DNA of 45,556 nucleotides from Mollicutes bacterium (GCA_003557505.1 PWOH01000069.1:1-45556), one strand, 5' to 3'. Counted from the first letter of the stretch, positions 17,705-26,925 are shown. Made by a program: numbers and translations. The notes: a model not told the origin generated them from the letters alone.

Positions 17705-18508
17705 ATGAATATCAAACATTTTCATAAGGCTGCGTCCCTTGATGATGCTTATGAGCGAGTAAATAAATCTCGTCATCATGCCATCATTGCCGGCGGCGCA
17801 TGGATGAAGTTTTCAAGTCGTGAACTTGAAGAAGTCATCGATCTAAGCGACCTTGGGTTAGATGCCATTGAAGAAACAAAGAATGAAGTTATCATCGGTA
17901 GTATGACCACTTTACATGCTATTGAGACTTCAGAGATTCTCCAAGCTTTATTCAATGGGATTTTACCAGAAGCGGCCGCACAAATCGTTGGCGTTGGCCT
18001 TCGAAACGTCCTTACAATTGGAGGCAGTATCATCGGCAAATACGGATTTTCCGATTTGCTTGGTCCTTTATTATGCATGGATGCCCAGCTTAATTTTCAC
18101 CAAGCAGGGAAAATGTCTCTAGAAGCTTTTTTAGATGCAAAATCATCAATTAACGATGTGTTAGTTTCGGTGCATATTCCCAAACAAAACGGCAAAGGCT
18201 ACTTTAAAAAGGTCCGTAAAACCGCTTTGGATTTTGCGGTATTAAATATTGCCATTACCAAAACTACTGACCAATTTAAAATAGCCCTAGGTTCAAGACC
18301 CGCTCGAGCCATATTAGCCATGGACGCCATGGCTGTTTTGAACGGGTATGAATCTTTAGATAACAAACAAATAGAAAATGCTGCTAAAATTGCTGCTGAT
18401 GCAACAACTTTTGGTGACAATCACCGCGCCTCTAAGGCGTATCGCAAGGAACTTGCGTACGTCTATGTTAGGCGCGGTCTTTTTATGCTTAATAAGGAGG
18501 CGTCATAA
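17705..18508 (+). CDS. Molybdenum hydroxylase FAD-binding subunit (set 1)
   Basis: The 267-residue protein is a CoxM/XdhB/YgfM-type medium subunit. The second FAD motif is clear as TIGGSIIGKYGFSDLLGPLL (about residues 101-120); the first, usually GGT(D/S)L, reads AGGAWMK (about 30-36), a variant I associate with the YgfM-like subgroup. It carries electrons from the iron-sulfur subunit to an acceptor such as NAD or a ferredoxin partner. Its stop overlaps the start of the next gene by one base (TAATG), which indicates translational coupling. Together with the next two genes it forms one FAD-FeS-Mo enzyme. Confidence 0.88.
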   Translation: MNIKHFHKAASLDDAYERVNKSRHHAIIAGGAWMKFSSRELEEVIDLSDLGLDAIEETKNEVIIGSMTTLHAIETSEILQALFNGILPEAAAQIVGVGLRNVLTIGGSIIGKYGFSDLLGPLLCMDAQLNFHQAGKMSLEAFLDAKSSINDVLVSVHIPKQNGKGYFKKVRKTALDFAVLNIAITKTTDQFKIALGSRPARAILAMDAMAVLNGYESLDNKQIENAAKIAADATTFGDNHRASKAYRKELAYVYVRRGLFMLNKEAS

Positions 18509-18960
18509 TGAATGTAACTTTTACGTTAAATGGACGACTTCGTAACGTTAATATTGAGCCTGGAGACTATTTAGTAGATACTTTACGCCAACTCGGCTTG
18601 CGTAGTGTCAGACGAGGGTGTGATTCGAGTAGTTGTGGAGTATGTACGATTCTTGTTGATAATAAGCCAGTTCCTTCATGTACGACACTGACTGCACGCA
18701 TGGACAATAAAACCGTGACGACGGTTGAGGGGATTCCCAAAGAAGCGTCACTGTTAGCAGATGAATTTGGCAAACAAGGCGCTGATCAATGTGGCTTTTG
18801 TAATCCCGGAATCGCCTTATCAGCCTATGCCCTTAAATTGAATCATCCCAACGCAGATGAAACAATGATTCGACATTTTATGGTTGGTCACTTATGTCGG
18901 TGTACTGGCTATGTTTCGCAAACTACAGCGTTAAAAGCGTATTTGGAGGGAAAACGATGA
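18508..18960 (+). CDS. Molybdenum hydroxylase [2Fe-2S] subunit (set 1)
   Basis: The 150-residue protein has both expected clusters: a plant-ferredoxin-type site (GCDSSSCGVC, then a further Cys in PSC) and the C-terminal four-Cys helical domain (CGFCNPG and CRCTGY). Length is typical of CoxS/XdhC-type small subunits. It relays electrons from the molybdenum site to FAD. ATG 18508 overlaps the FAD subunit stop, and its own TGA overlaps the ATG of the molybdenum subunit. Confidence 0.93.
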   Translation: MNVTFTLNGRLRNVNIEPGDYLVDTLRQLGLRSVRRGCDSSSCGVCTILVDNKPVPSCTTLTARMDNKTVTTVEGIPKEASLLADEFGKQGADQCGFCNPGIALSAYALKLNHPNADETMIRHFMVGHLCRCTGYVSQTTALKAYLEGKR

Positions 18961-21281
18961 AAAACCATCATGTCGTGAATCATCAAACGCCCTCTGTAGA
19001 TGGCAAAGGAATCATGATGGGCCGCGATGCATATAGTGATGATTTTGCCCATAGTGATGCCTTAATTATAAAAATCATGCGTTCTCCGCACGCTTTCGCA
19101 AAGATTGTATCGATCGATACACGGCGTGCTGAAGAAATTCCTGGAGTTGAATTAATTCTTACACATAAGGATTTTAAGCGTAATGCGTATACACGTGCTG
19201 GTCAGGGTTATCCTGAACCATCACCACACGATAAGTTTGTATTAGATGAATATGTCCGCCATGTCGGTGATGAAGTTTGCGCGGTCGCAGCGGTTGACGT
19301 TAAAACCGCAGAGAAAGCCTTACATGCAATCAACGTTGAATATGAAGTGTTAACGCCTGTATTAGACTTTGAAACAGCGAAAGACAATGACCAAAGGGTT
19401 CATCCTGAAGCAGACATATATGAAATGTTTCCCATTGGCTTTGACCCGAAACGCAATCTTGCGGCGGCTTATCACATGGAAATTGGTGATGTTGAACAAA
19501 CTTTACGTGACAGTGATGTCGTTGTCAAAGAATCATTTTATACGACTCCGCAAGCGCATGCGATGATGGAGCCTCATACTGTCAATGCACGCATTGATTA
19601 TAACGATCGCTTGTTGATCTATTCATCAACGCAAACGCCTTTCCATGTCCGTAGAATACTTTCACAAGCCTTGGAAGTCCCTTTGCGAAAAATACGTGTC
19701 ATTAAACCTCGTGTTGGGGGTGGCTTCGGCGGGAAACAAGCCTTACATGGCGAAATGCTTTGTGCGGCTGTAACGCTTAGAACCGGCAAACCATCAAAAG
19801 TCATTTTTACCCGACAAGAAGTGTTTGAATCCACGTATTCAAGACACCCAATGCGGATTGATTTACGGATCGGTGCAATGAAGGATGGTCGGATTACAGC
19901 AATAGATTGTTACGGGTTGAGCAACACCGGTGCGTATGGAGAGCATGCACTCACCGTCTTTATGGTAACCGGTTCAAAAGTCTTACCGCTTTACAACAAA
20001 GTGGAAGCGGTCCGTTTCCATGGTGATGTGGTCTACACAAATCACACGCCTGCCGGCGCATTCCGTGGATATGGAGCGATTCAAGGCAATTTTGCCTTAG
20101 AAAGTATTATTGATATGCTGGCTGAGAAACTTGATATCGACCCTATTGAACTGCGTATGAAAAACATGATTAAAGAAGGCGAAACATCTAAGATTTTTGA
20201 AGTGATGGGCGAAGGAACTGAAGGGACCGCAATGGATATGGAATCCTGTAAACTCGATTATTGTCTGAATCGTGGGTTAGCACTTAGTAAATGGAATAAG
20301 ACCTATCCACGTCAAATGATATCTGATGATAAAGTGCGTTCAGTAGGTATGGCTATCGCCATGCAAGGCAGTGGGATTCCTTTTATTGACATGGGCGCTG
20401 CAACCATAAAACTGAATGATGATGGTTTTTATAACTTAACGGTTGGTGCGACTGAAATCGGCCAAGGGAGTGATACAATTCTTGTCCAGATTGCCGCAGA
20501 GGCATTAATGACTGAAGTCAGTAATGTTGCTGTGTATTCATCGGATACTGATTTGACACCTTTTGATACAGGTGCATATGCTTCAAGTACGACGTATGTC
20601 AGTGGCAATGCGGTTTTAAAGGCTGCCACAAAATTGCGGGAAATGATGATTGAAGAAGCAGCGAGAGTCTTACAGTGTGACTCGGATGCAATTACTTTTG
20701 ATGGTATAACATTCACCGATGATAAAACCGATAGTATCAGCCTAAAAGATTTATCTAATAAACTGTACTATAACGACGAACAAAAACAATTAACTGCCAC
20801 CGATTCTTATGTTGGGCACAAGTCACCACCGCCATTTATGGCTGGCTTTATTGATGTTGAAGTTGACCTTTGCACTGGGGAGTTTGACATCCTCAATTAC
20901 ACGAGTGTTGTTGATTGTGGGACTACAATCAATCCGATGTTGGCGCGTGGTCAAATCGAAGGTGGTGTTGTCCAAGGCATCGGCATGGCAACTTATGAAG
21001 AAACCCATCATAACAAGAAAGGACGTCTTATTACCAATAGTTTTCTAAACTATAAAATTCCTACAACCAAAGAGATTCTTAAGCTGACAACAGAATTTGC
21101 TGAAAGCTATGAAGAAAGTGGACCTTATGGTGCCAAGTCAGTCGGTGAAATCGGTATTGACACCCCACCAGCCGCTTTAGCCAATGCAATTTATAACGCA
21201 ACGGGTGTCCGCATTACTAAACTACCTATTACCCCTGAAAAAATACTTCAGGGTATAAAAGAAAAGGAGAATAAACGATGA
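18957..21281 (+). CDS. Molybdenum hydroxylase catalytic subunit (set 1)
   Basis: The 774-residue protein is a xanthine-dehydrogenase/aldehyde-oxidase-type large subunit. Visible signatures are GGGFGGKQ (cofactor binding), GAFRGYGAIQG (active-site Arg), GATEIGQGSDT and, near the end, GPYGAKSVGEIG, whose Glu is the catalytic base. All cofactor-contact motifs are intact. The substrate is probably a purine, given the operon; the FRGYGAIQG variant differs from the FRGFGAPQ of set 2, so the two enzymes should prefer different substrates (inference). ATG 18957 follows GGAGGG and overlaps the upstream stop (ATGA); an upstream in-frame start at 18894 lies within the iron-sulfur gene and lacks a binding site. 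No in-frame TGA, so no selenocysteine. Confidence 0.92.
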   Translation: MKNHHVVNHQTPSVDGKGIMMGRDAYSDDFAHSDALIIKIMRSPHAFAKIVSIDTRRAEEIPGVELILTHKDFKRNAYTRAGQGYPEPSPHDKFVLDEYVRHVGDEVCAVAAVDVKTAEKALHAINVEYEVLTPVLDFETAKDNDQRVHPEADIYEMFPIGFDPKRNLAAAYHMEIGDVEQTLRDSDVVVKESFYTTPQAHAMMEPHTVNARIDYNDRLLIYSSTQTPFHVRRILSQALEVPLRKIRVIKPRVGGGFGGKQALHGEMLCAAVTLRTGKPSKVIFTRQEVFESTYSRHPMRIDLRIGAMKDGRITAIDCYGLSNTGAYGEHALTVFMVTGSKVLPLYNKVEAVRFHGDVVYTNHTPAGAFRGYGAIQGNFALESIIDMLAEKLDIDPIELRMKNMIKEGETSKIFEVMGEGTEGTAMDMESCKLDYCLNRGLALSKWNKTYPRQMISDDKVRSVGMAIAMQGSGIPFIDMGAATIKLNDDGFYNLTVGATEIGQGSDTILVQIAAEALMTEVSNVAVYSSDTDLTPFDTGAYASSTTYVSGNAVLKAATKLREMMIEEAARVLQCDSDAITFDGITFTDDKTDSISLKDLSNKLYYNDEQKQLTATDSYVGHKSPPPFMAGFIDVEVDLCTGEFDILNYTSVVDCGTTINPMLARGQIEGGVVQGIGMATYEETHHNKKGRLITNSFLNYKIPTTKEILKLTTEFAESYEESGPYGAKSVGEIGIDTPPAALANAIYNATGVRITKLPITPEKILQGIKEKENKR

Positions 21282-21916
21282 ATAAACAACAATTTCTGAA
21301 ATTTGCAACGCATATTATTTTCTTTGGAGCCCTTTGGGGACTCTTAGAAGCAACTCTGGGATTTTTTCTGCACATGATTCCTGTTCCATTTATTGCCGGC
21401 AGTGTAATGTTTCCAATTGCCATGGTCTTATTGATTACTGCGTATAAACGTGTGCCTAATCGACAAACATTGCTTTATATCGCATTGGTTGCTGCGGCGA
21501 TAAAATCGGTGAATCTTTTATCGCCATTGCCACACTTTAGTGTCATCAATCCGATGATTGCAATGATTGTTCAGAGTCTTGTTGTGTTTGGAACCATCGG
21601 ATTTTTATCCAAAAAGCCACACCCCACAATGATTACTGCCATCCTCATCACGACTTTGGCGTGGCGTGTCATATTTATTGCCTGGCAAAGTCTTTTAATT
21701 GCTTCACCTATTGTGTTTTTCAGTCCTCACCTTGCAAGTTTACAGGCATTTAGTAACTTCGTCATCATTGAAGGGGCACTTAGTGCGGTCATTGGGATAG
21801 CCTTTGTTAGTGCACTTCATTATCTAGCGCCACATAATAAAATCAGGGTTGCTTTAAAACCGTTTTATGCCCTCAGTATACTGATGGTTGCCATAACGTT
21901 GTCATATCTACTATAA
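21278..21916 (+). CDS. Polytopic membrane protein embedded in the purine operon, unrecognised
   Basis: The 212-residue protein has six or seven predicted helices (about residues 11-31, 38-56, 64-81, 88-110, 117-141, 160-180, 196-212) and few charged residues. Size and shape resemble ECF-transporter S components or other small substrate-binding membrane proteins, but I see no diagnostic motif. Its ATG overlaps the TGA of the molybdenum subunit (ATGA), so it is translationally coupled to it, and XdhC follows after 29 bases. The tight coupling suggests a role tied to the hydroxylase: uptake of its substrate, of molybdate or of a cofactor precursor (inference). No other transporter occurs in the operon. 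Confidence 0.75.
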   Translation: MNKQQFLKFATHIIFFGALWGLLEATLGFFLHMIPVPFIAGSVMFPIAMVLLITAYKRVPNRQTLLYIALVAAAIKSVNLLSPLPHFSVINPMIAMIVQSLVVFGTIGFLSKKPHPTMITAILITTLAWRVIFIAWQSLLIASPIVFFSPHLASLQAFSNFVIIEGALSAVIGIAFVSALHYLAPHNKIRVALKPFYALSILMVAITLSYLL

Positions 21917-21945
21917 AACCTACAACAGGAAAAGGATTGAGATCA

Positions 21946-22788
21946 ATGAATAATATTTACGAAACGATCATTTCATTTAAAAAACAAGGCAAAGATGCCG
22001 TATTAATTACCGCTGTTGATAAAACTGGGGAAGGCCCTGTGGACGTTGGCAAGAAATTGCTAGTCGGTGAAGATGGGTCCATGATTGGCACGGTCGGCGG
22101 GGGTTCATTAGAATATCATGCAGTCGATAAAGCGAAACGTTTGTTCAAGACACGTGAAAATGCCTTGGAGAGGTACTTGTTAAATGAAGGGAAGGTAACG
22201 CCAAATGTTAAGACACTTCCAATGGTCTGTGGTGGTGTGGTTACGTTGTTTTATGAATTTATTGGTGCCAAAGAATATGTTTATTTATTTGGCGCAGGTC
22301 ATGTATCTCAAGCATTAGCGAATGTACTAAAGACAATGGACTTTCATTTAACGGTGATTGACGACCGTGAAGCAGTCATTGAGAAATTTCAAGGTGCCAA
22401 CCGTAAAGTCCAACAATCCTTTGCGGACTTTATCGATCAAGAGCCCATCAAAGAAAACAGTTTTATTGTAGTGTGCACCCCCAATCATCAATATGATTAT
22501 CACGTGATAAATAAAGTTTTGGAACGCGAGCTTCAGCCAAAATATATGGGTATGCTGTGTTCACTTAAAAAATTACGAGAATACATTGATAAAACGTATG
22601 AAACATTTGGAACAGATGTAGACTTGAAAAATTTCTATTCTCCCATTGGTTTAGATATCGGTGGCGGCTCACCAGAAGAAATTGCGATTTCTATTTCTGC
22701 GGAAATGCTTGCTATTGCACATGGTAAAAGCGGGCACTCGCATATGAGGGAGCAAGCCGATGATAAGCATCGTTACTGGGAAGATTAA
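21946..22788 (+). CDS. xdhC: XdhC/CoxI family molybdenum cofactor maturation factor
   Basis: The 280-residue protein has the N-terminal XdhC/CoxI domain (KKLLVGEDGSMIGTVGGGSL, about residues 36-55) and a C-terminal Rossmann domain with GAGHV at 116-120. XdhC proteins bind the molybdenum cofactor, assist its sulfuration and insert it into xanthine-dehydrogenase-type enzymes. The ATG at 21946 is preferred over an upstream TTG (21937) because the purine-rich AGGAAAAGGA ends only just before the latter. The C-terminus ends in a His-rich tail. The next gene begins 29 bases before its end, in another frame. Confidence 0.9.
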   Translation: MNNIYETIISFKKQGKDAVLITAVDKTGEGPVDVGKKLLVGEDGSMIGTVGGGSLEYHAVDKAKRLFKTRENALERYLLNEGKVTPNVKTLPMVCGGVVTLFYEFIGAKEYVYLFGAGHVSQALANVLKTMDFHLTVIDDREAVIEKFQGANRKVQQSFADFIDQEPIKENSFIVVCTPNHQYDYHVINKVLERELQPKYMGMLCSLKKLREYIDKTYETFGTDVDLKNFYSPIGLDIGGGSPEEIAISISAEMLAIAHGKSGHSHMREQADDKHRYWED

Positions 22789-23236
22789 CGGCGGAAAGAC
22801 AACCAAGTTAAAATCATTATATGATGAGTCCAAAATTGGTGATGGGTTCATCAGTCTCAAAACAATGCAAGATAACCACCCTATCGCTTACCATATGTAT
22901 CGTTTAACAACCGAAGAGAAACATTTGTTTATCTGTCGTGATAAAACGTGCAAGCCTGAAATGCTCATTCATGAGACGATTGGACCTTATCACATTAGTG
23001 CATCTACTTATGCGTGGGTCAATGAAATCATTCAGGAATTGATTGAACAAAAAATAGAACCACTTTATTTTGATGAAGTCGGGTTACTGGAAGTCAATAA
23101 AAAAGGTTTTTATCCCCTCATCAAAACAATGATTGATTCTGAATTAGATGTTGTTTTTGTGGTTCGAAAAGACCTGTTAAAACGCTTTGAAAAAACTTTT
23201 GGTATCTCGAACTATACACTCAGAAAGGTGGAGTGA
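22760..23236 (+). CDS. Small P-loop NTPase, THEP1-like, linked to molybdoenzyme maturation
   Basis: The 158-residue protein has a Walker A GKINGGKTT (residues 7-15) and a Walker B-like LYFDEVGLLE (about residues 101-110), and resembles the NTPase_1/THEP1 nucleoside-triphosphatase family. It overlaps xdhC by 29 bases and precedes the hydantoinase gene by 2 bases. Small NTPases of this sort recur beside xdhC and mocA in such clusters, so a GTP- or ATP-driven step in cofactor handling is a reasonable inference. No direct function can be read. The start is supported by GGGAGCAAG about 7 bases upstream. Confidence 0.78.
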   Translation: MISIVTGKINGGKTTKLKSLYDESKIGDGFISLKTMQDNHPIAYHMYRLTTEEKHLFICRDKTCKPEMLIHETIGPYHISASTYAWVNEIIQELIEQKIEPLYFDEVGLLEVNKKGFYPLIKTMIDSELDVVFVVRKDLLKRFEKTFGISNYTLRKVE

Positions 23237-23238
23237 CC

Positions 23239-24537
23239 ATGTATGATTTACGCATTATCAATGGGAAGGTCTATCAAGAAAATCAATTTCATGAGGTCAA
23301 TGTTTATATTGACAACCAGGTGTTTTCGCGCACTACAAAAGACCGGCTTCCCGCTAAAGAAACCATCGATGCCCAAGGCAACTTGATCATCCCTGGTATC
23401 ATCGATCCCCATGTCCATTTTGCGTTGGATCTGGGGCACGTGGTATCTCGCGATGATTTCAAAAGTGGTTCCACGGCCGGTGTTTACGGCGGAGTAACAA
23501 CTTTTATCGACTTTTTGGACCCTACCGATCATGCCGCGGATTTAAAAAAAGCTTACGCAAAACGGCGTAAACAAGCAGAAGAATCCTTGGTTGACTATGC
23601 CTTTCATGCGACGCTAAAAAACCCACGCGATGACCTTGAACATTACATTCAAACGATGAAGACGTTAAACATTTCAACCTTAAAATTATTCACGACTTAC
23701 TCTGATTCTAACCGACGTACGGATGATGAAAACATTGCAACATTGTTAAGGCTACAAAGTCGCTATGAGTTTCTGATATTAGCACATGTAGAAAATGATG
23801 CGATGATTACCTTAGATCCTACATACACACATCTTGATTTACCGATCAGCCGTCCTTCATTGAGTGAAACCTCAGAAGCGTTGAAGTTGGAACGACTTGT
23901 TGATGAAACGAGGGGAGAATTATACATGGTTCACACCAGTAGCGGTGAAACCATTGAACAGCTAAAAAGTTTCTTTCCCAGTTTACTGAATACGCGGTTT
24001 CACATAGAGAGTTGTCCGCAATATTTTTCCTTCACTTCTGAAATGTTAACGGGAGAAAACGGCCATCTGTATACTTTTGCGCCACCGCTTAGAAGTACTA
24101 GCGAACGGAAGTTATTATTTAAACATATCGGTGATGTCGCAACCATCGGAACCGATCATTGTGCCTTTAACAAGGCCGATAAGGAAAACAAACCTTTAGT
24201 GAAAATGCCACTTGGCGTTGGTGGGATTGAACAGTCTTTTGATATTATGTTTGCGTTATTTGGAGAATCCGTTATTCCTAAAATGACAAAAAATGTCGCT
24301 GCCAGGATGAAACTTAGTAATAAAGGGGAAATCAAAGAAGGCTTTGATGCTGATTGTTTTATCTATTCTTTAAATCCACGCACACTTTTTGATACCCATA
24401 ATACTACTGATTATAACATTTACACAGGCATCAATGTTGCAGGGAAAGTCATTACGACGATTGCACGTGGCGATATAGTGATGCTTGATGGGCAAGTTAA
24501 ACCACGTAAGGGGAGATGTTTACATGAGATTACCTAA
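23239..24537 (+). CDS. Hydantoinase/dihydropyrimidinase-type amidohydrolase (YgeZ/HyuA-like)
   Basis: The 432-residue protein belongs to the cyclic amidohydrolases with a binuclear metal centre: HVH at residues 58-60, a Lys at about 149 (STLKLF) placed as the carboxylated bridging lysine, AHVEND and the Asp motif GTDHCAF. These enzymes open five- or six-membered cyclic ureides or amides. In the related E. coli cluster the counterpart is hyuA/ygeZ. Here it should open a ring made during purine breakdown (inference). ATG 23239 follows AAAGGTGGA; a GTG at 23233 would overlap that site. It overlaps the next gene by 14 bases. Confidence 0.88.
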   Translation: MYDLRIINGKVYQENQFHEVNVYIDNQVFSRTTKDRLPAKETIDAQGNLIIPGIIDPHVHFALDLGHVVSRDDFKSGSTAGVYGGVTTFIDFLDPTDHAADLKKAYAKRRKQAEESLVDYAFHATLKNPRDDLEHYIQTMKTLNISTLKLFTTYSDSNRRTDDENIATLLRLQSRYEFLILAHVENDAMITLDPTYTHLDLPISRPSLSETSEALKLERLVDETRGELYMVHTSSGETIEQLKSFFPSLLNTRFHIESCPQYFSFTSEMLTGENGHLYTFAPPLRSTSERKLLFKHIGDVATIGTDHCAFNKADKENKPLVKMPLGVGGIEQSFDIMFALFGESVIPKMTKNVAARMKLSNKGEIKEGFDADCFIYSLNPRTLFDTHNTTDYNIYTGINVAGKVITTIARGDIVMLDGQVKPRKGRCLHEIT

Positions 24538-25837
24538 AGCTATAATCAATGCGATGATTTATGATTATAAAAGTTTTTACCCAAAAGGCTATGTTATTTT
24601 TAGTGACACTATTATTGATTGTGGCCCAATGGAATCTTTTGATGATCAGGGCTTTGAAATCATTGATGGCACCGATATGTTGGTTATGCCTTCGCTGATT
24701 GTTGGCCATACCCATATTTATTCTACCTTCGCAAGAGGGTGGCTTAACAGTTTTAATTATGAAGGGTTTATGGACATTTTGGAAAAACAGTGGTGGCGTC
24801 TGGATAACGCTTTGCATAAAGATGCCATGTATTATAGTGGCATCGTTAACGCCATCGATCATTTAAAAAATGGGGTCACAACCCTCATAGATCATCATGC
24901 CTCTTCCGATGTGTATGGATCACTTTATACATTAAAAAAAGCCGTCACCGATACGGTCGGTTTGCGTGGATTATATGCATTTGAAACGTCTGATCGTTTC
25001 GATGTGAAGGCGTGTATACAAGAAAATGTGGAGTTTGCGGCGAAAAAATCCAATTTCCATAAAGGACTTTTCGGATTGCATGCGTCATTGTCACTAAGTG
25101 AAGAAACGTTAAAACAAGTTAAAGCCAATTTAGGAAGAAGCCCTATCCATATTCATGTTGCTGAGGATAAGTTAGATCAGGAAGACTGTTTAAAACGATA
25201 TGGTGAGCGTGTCATTGAACGGCTTGATCGTCATGGTTTATTGAATCCTGATAGCATTATCACCCATGCGCTTTTCATCGATGAAAATGAAGCGGATATC
25301 CTTAAAAAGCGACAATGTGTTGTTGCGCTCAATCCGAGTTCAAACATGAACAATGCTATTGATGTACCAAATTATAAATTACTGAAAGCTAAAGAGATTC
25401 CTGTCATTGTCGGTAATGACGGTATCTCTTCATCAATTACCACTGAATATCTCAATTTGTTTTATACGCAACATCTAAGAGAAAACCATCCCGGTGCTTT
25501 CACATTAAATGATTTAGCCACCATCATCGATGATACCTACGCTTATGTTAGCCGCCAACTGGATATCAAACTTGGTCGTTTTCAAACCGATTATGTTGCC
25601 GATATCATGATGGTGCCTTACGTCCCTCCAACGCCCATAAACAAAGACAATATACTTGGTCATCTCTTTTTTGGGATGTATAACAGTTTCAAACCCCATA
25701 CAGTATTCATTCAAGGTGAACGCGTACTTAATGCTTACAATGTCTCACCTTCTTTGATGAATACGTATCGTCAAGCCTCATCCCATGCGTTAAAGGTATG
25801 GGAAAAAATCAAAGAAGAATTGGGGGAAAAGTCATGA
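24524..25837 (+). CDS. ssnA: SsnA-type amidohydrolase
   Basis: The 437-residue protein is a TrzN/ATZ-like metal-dependent amidohydrolase with HTH at residues 62-64 (in VGHTHIYSTFARG), a HIHVAED strand and a GNDGISSS segment carrying the late metal-binding Asp. It matches the SsnA group found beside ygfK and xdhD. SsnA-type proteins are thought to hydrolyse an intermediate of anaerobic purine breakdown. ATG 24524 lies inside the end of the hydantoinase gene with GGGGAGATG just upstream; the in-frame ATG at 24485 has no binding site. Its stop overlaps the next start (ATGA). Confidence 0.85.
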   Translation: MRLPKAIINAMIYDYKSFYPKGYVIFSDTIIDCGPMESFDDQGFEIIDGTDMLVMPSLIVGHTHIYSTFARGWLNSFNYEGFMDILEKQWWRLDNALHKDAMYYSGIVNAIDHLKNGVTTLIDHHASSDVYGSLYTLKKAVTDTVGLRGLYAFETSDRFDVKACIQENVEFAAKKSNFHKGLFGLHASLSLSEETLKQVKANLGRSPIHIHVAEDKLDQEDCLKRYGERVIERLDRHGLLNPDSIITHALFIDENEADILKKRQCVVALNPSSNMNNAIDVPNYKLLKAKEIPVIVGNDGISSSITTEYLNLFYTQHLRENHPGAFTLNDLATIIDDTYAYVSRQLDIKLGRFQTDYVADIMMVPYVPPTPINKDNILGHLFFGMYNSFKPHTVFIQGERVLNAYNVSPSLMNTYRQASSHALKVWEKIKEELGEKS

Positions 25838-26925
25838 AACTAACCACTACATTTGACGGTCTTTATCTAAGCAACCCACTGATGCCAGCGAGTGGTCCAC
25901 TTGTTGGTGATTTGGAAAAACTCTTATTTATGCGTGAGGAGGCGAATTGTGGGGCGGTGGTTACGAAAACAATATCCACAAAGTTACCGAAAATTCCCAA
26001 ACCATGTATCAAAGCGGGGAAAAACCTCATCATGAATTCTGAGTTATGGAGTGAACACGACTATAAAATCTGGCTTAATGATTTTTTACCAGGTTATCAA
26101 AAAAACAATGACCGACCGTTAATTATCTCTGTAGGATATTCACAAGAGGACATGGAAGTTTTAATCCCATTATTGGATGTTTATGCCGATGCATTTGAGA
26201 TTTCGACGCATTATGTCGGCACCGACCTTGAGCGTATTAAAGCGACTGTTTCGACCATTAGAAGCCATACAAAAAAGCCCTTTTACATGAAAATATCGCC
26301 CCATCTCCCTGACCCTGAAGGATTCGCAAAAGTGATTGCGGAGGCTGGAGCTAATGGGGTTGTGGCGATTAATTCATTGGGGCCTACCTTGAATATCAAT
26401 ATCAATAATCGCAAAATCGAATATGGCGCCGATGATGGCTATGTGTGGACCACCGGTCCAGTGATTAAACCACTGGCTTTGGCGACGGTCTATAAAATCA
26501 AACAAGCCGCCCCAAACTTAACAGTAATTGGCGTAGGAGGTATCACGTCCGCTGAAGATGTTTTGGAGTTTTTATTGGCTGGTGCGTCCGCAGTTCAAAT
26601 GCTTTCAGGTGCTTTGTTAAAGGGGAAACAGTTATATAAAAAAATCATTGATGATCTGCCGAAAACGCTTGATAAATATGGCTTTTCATCGATTGAGGAA
26701 GTAATTGAAACGTCGCTTAAAAATACGGTTTCCTATGATGAGAGACTCCCTGAACTTATCGAAGATAAATGTATAGAATGTATGTTGTGTGTGAAAACTT
26801 GTCCTTACTTTGCGATTGCTTTTAAGGATAGAATTACCTTTAATCCTGATCAATGTTTTTCTTGTGGGCTTTGTGTTTCCATTTGTCCAACCAATGCCAT
26901 TACGATGGAAGGGGTGGGCGAATGA
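25834..26925 (+). CDS. PreA-like dihydroorotate-dehydrogenase-fold protein with two [4Fe-4S] clusters
   Basis: The 363-residue protein has a flavin-binding TIM barrel of the class 1 dihydroorotate dehydrogenase/PreA type (NPLMPASGP near the N-terminus, GVVAINSLGP in the middle, GVGGITSAEDVLEFLLAGASAVQ near the end). A C-terminal 8-Cys ferredoxin domain follows: C313-x2-C-x2-C-x3-C and C341-x2-C-x2-C-x3-C. That is the layout of the PreA half of bacterial dihydropyrimidine dehydrogenase, which reduces a pyrimidine ring. No PreT-like NADPH-binding partner is encoded next to it. In this operon it stands where E. coli has ygfK, so reduction of an oxidised purine ring is a fair inference. Start overlaps ssnA (ATGA). 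Confidence 0.85.
   Translation: MKLTTTFDGLYLSNPLMPASGPLVGDLEKLLFMREEANCGAVVTKTISTKLPKIPKPCIKAGKNLIMNSELWSEHDYKIWLNDFLPGYQKNNDRPLIISVGYSQEDMEVLIPLLDVYADAFEISTHYVGTDLERIKATVSTIRSHTKKPFYMKISPHLPDPEGFAKVIAEAGANGVVAINSLGPTLNININNRKIEYGADDGYVWTTGPVIKPLALATVYKIKQAAPNLTVIGVGGITSAEDVLEFLLAGASAVQMLSGALLKGKQLYKKIIDDLPKTLDKYGFSSIEEVIETSLKNTVSYDERLPELIEDKCIECMLCVKTCPYFAIAFKDRITFNPDQCFSCGLCVSICPTNAITMEGVGE

Noticed and set aside
18894-18956. Longer N-terminus for the set 1 catalytic subunit
   Set aside because: The extension overlaps the CRCTGY coding part of the iron-sulfur gene in another frame and has no ribosome site; ATG 18957 has GGAGGG at the right distance. The same reasoning applies to 26853 and 24485.
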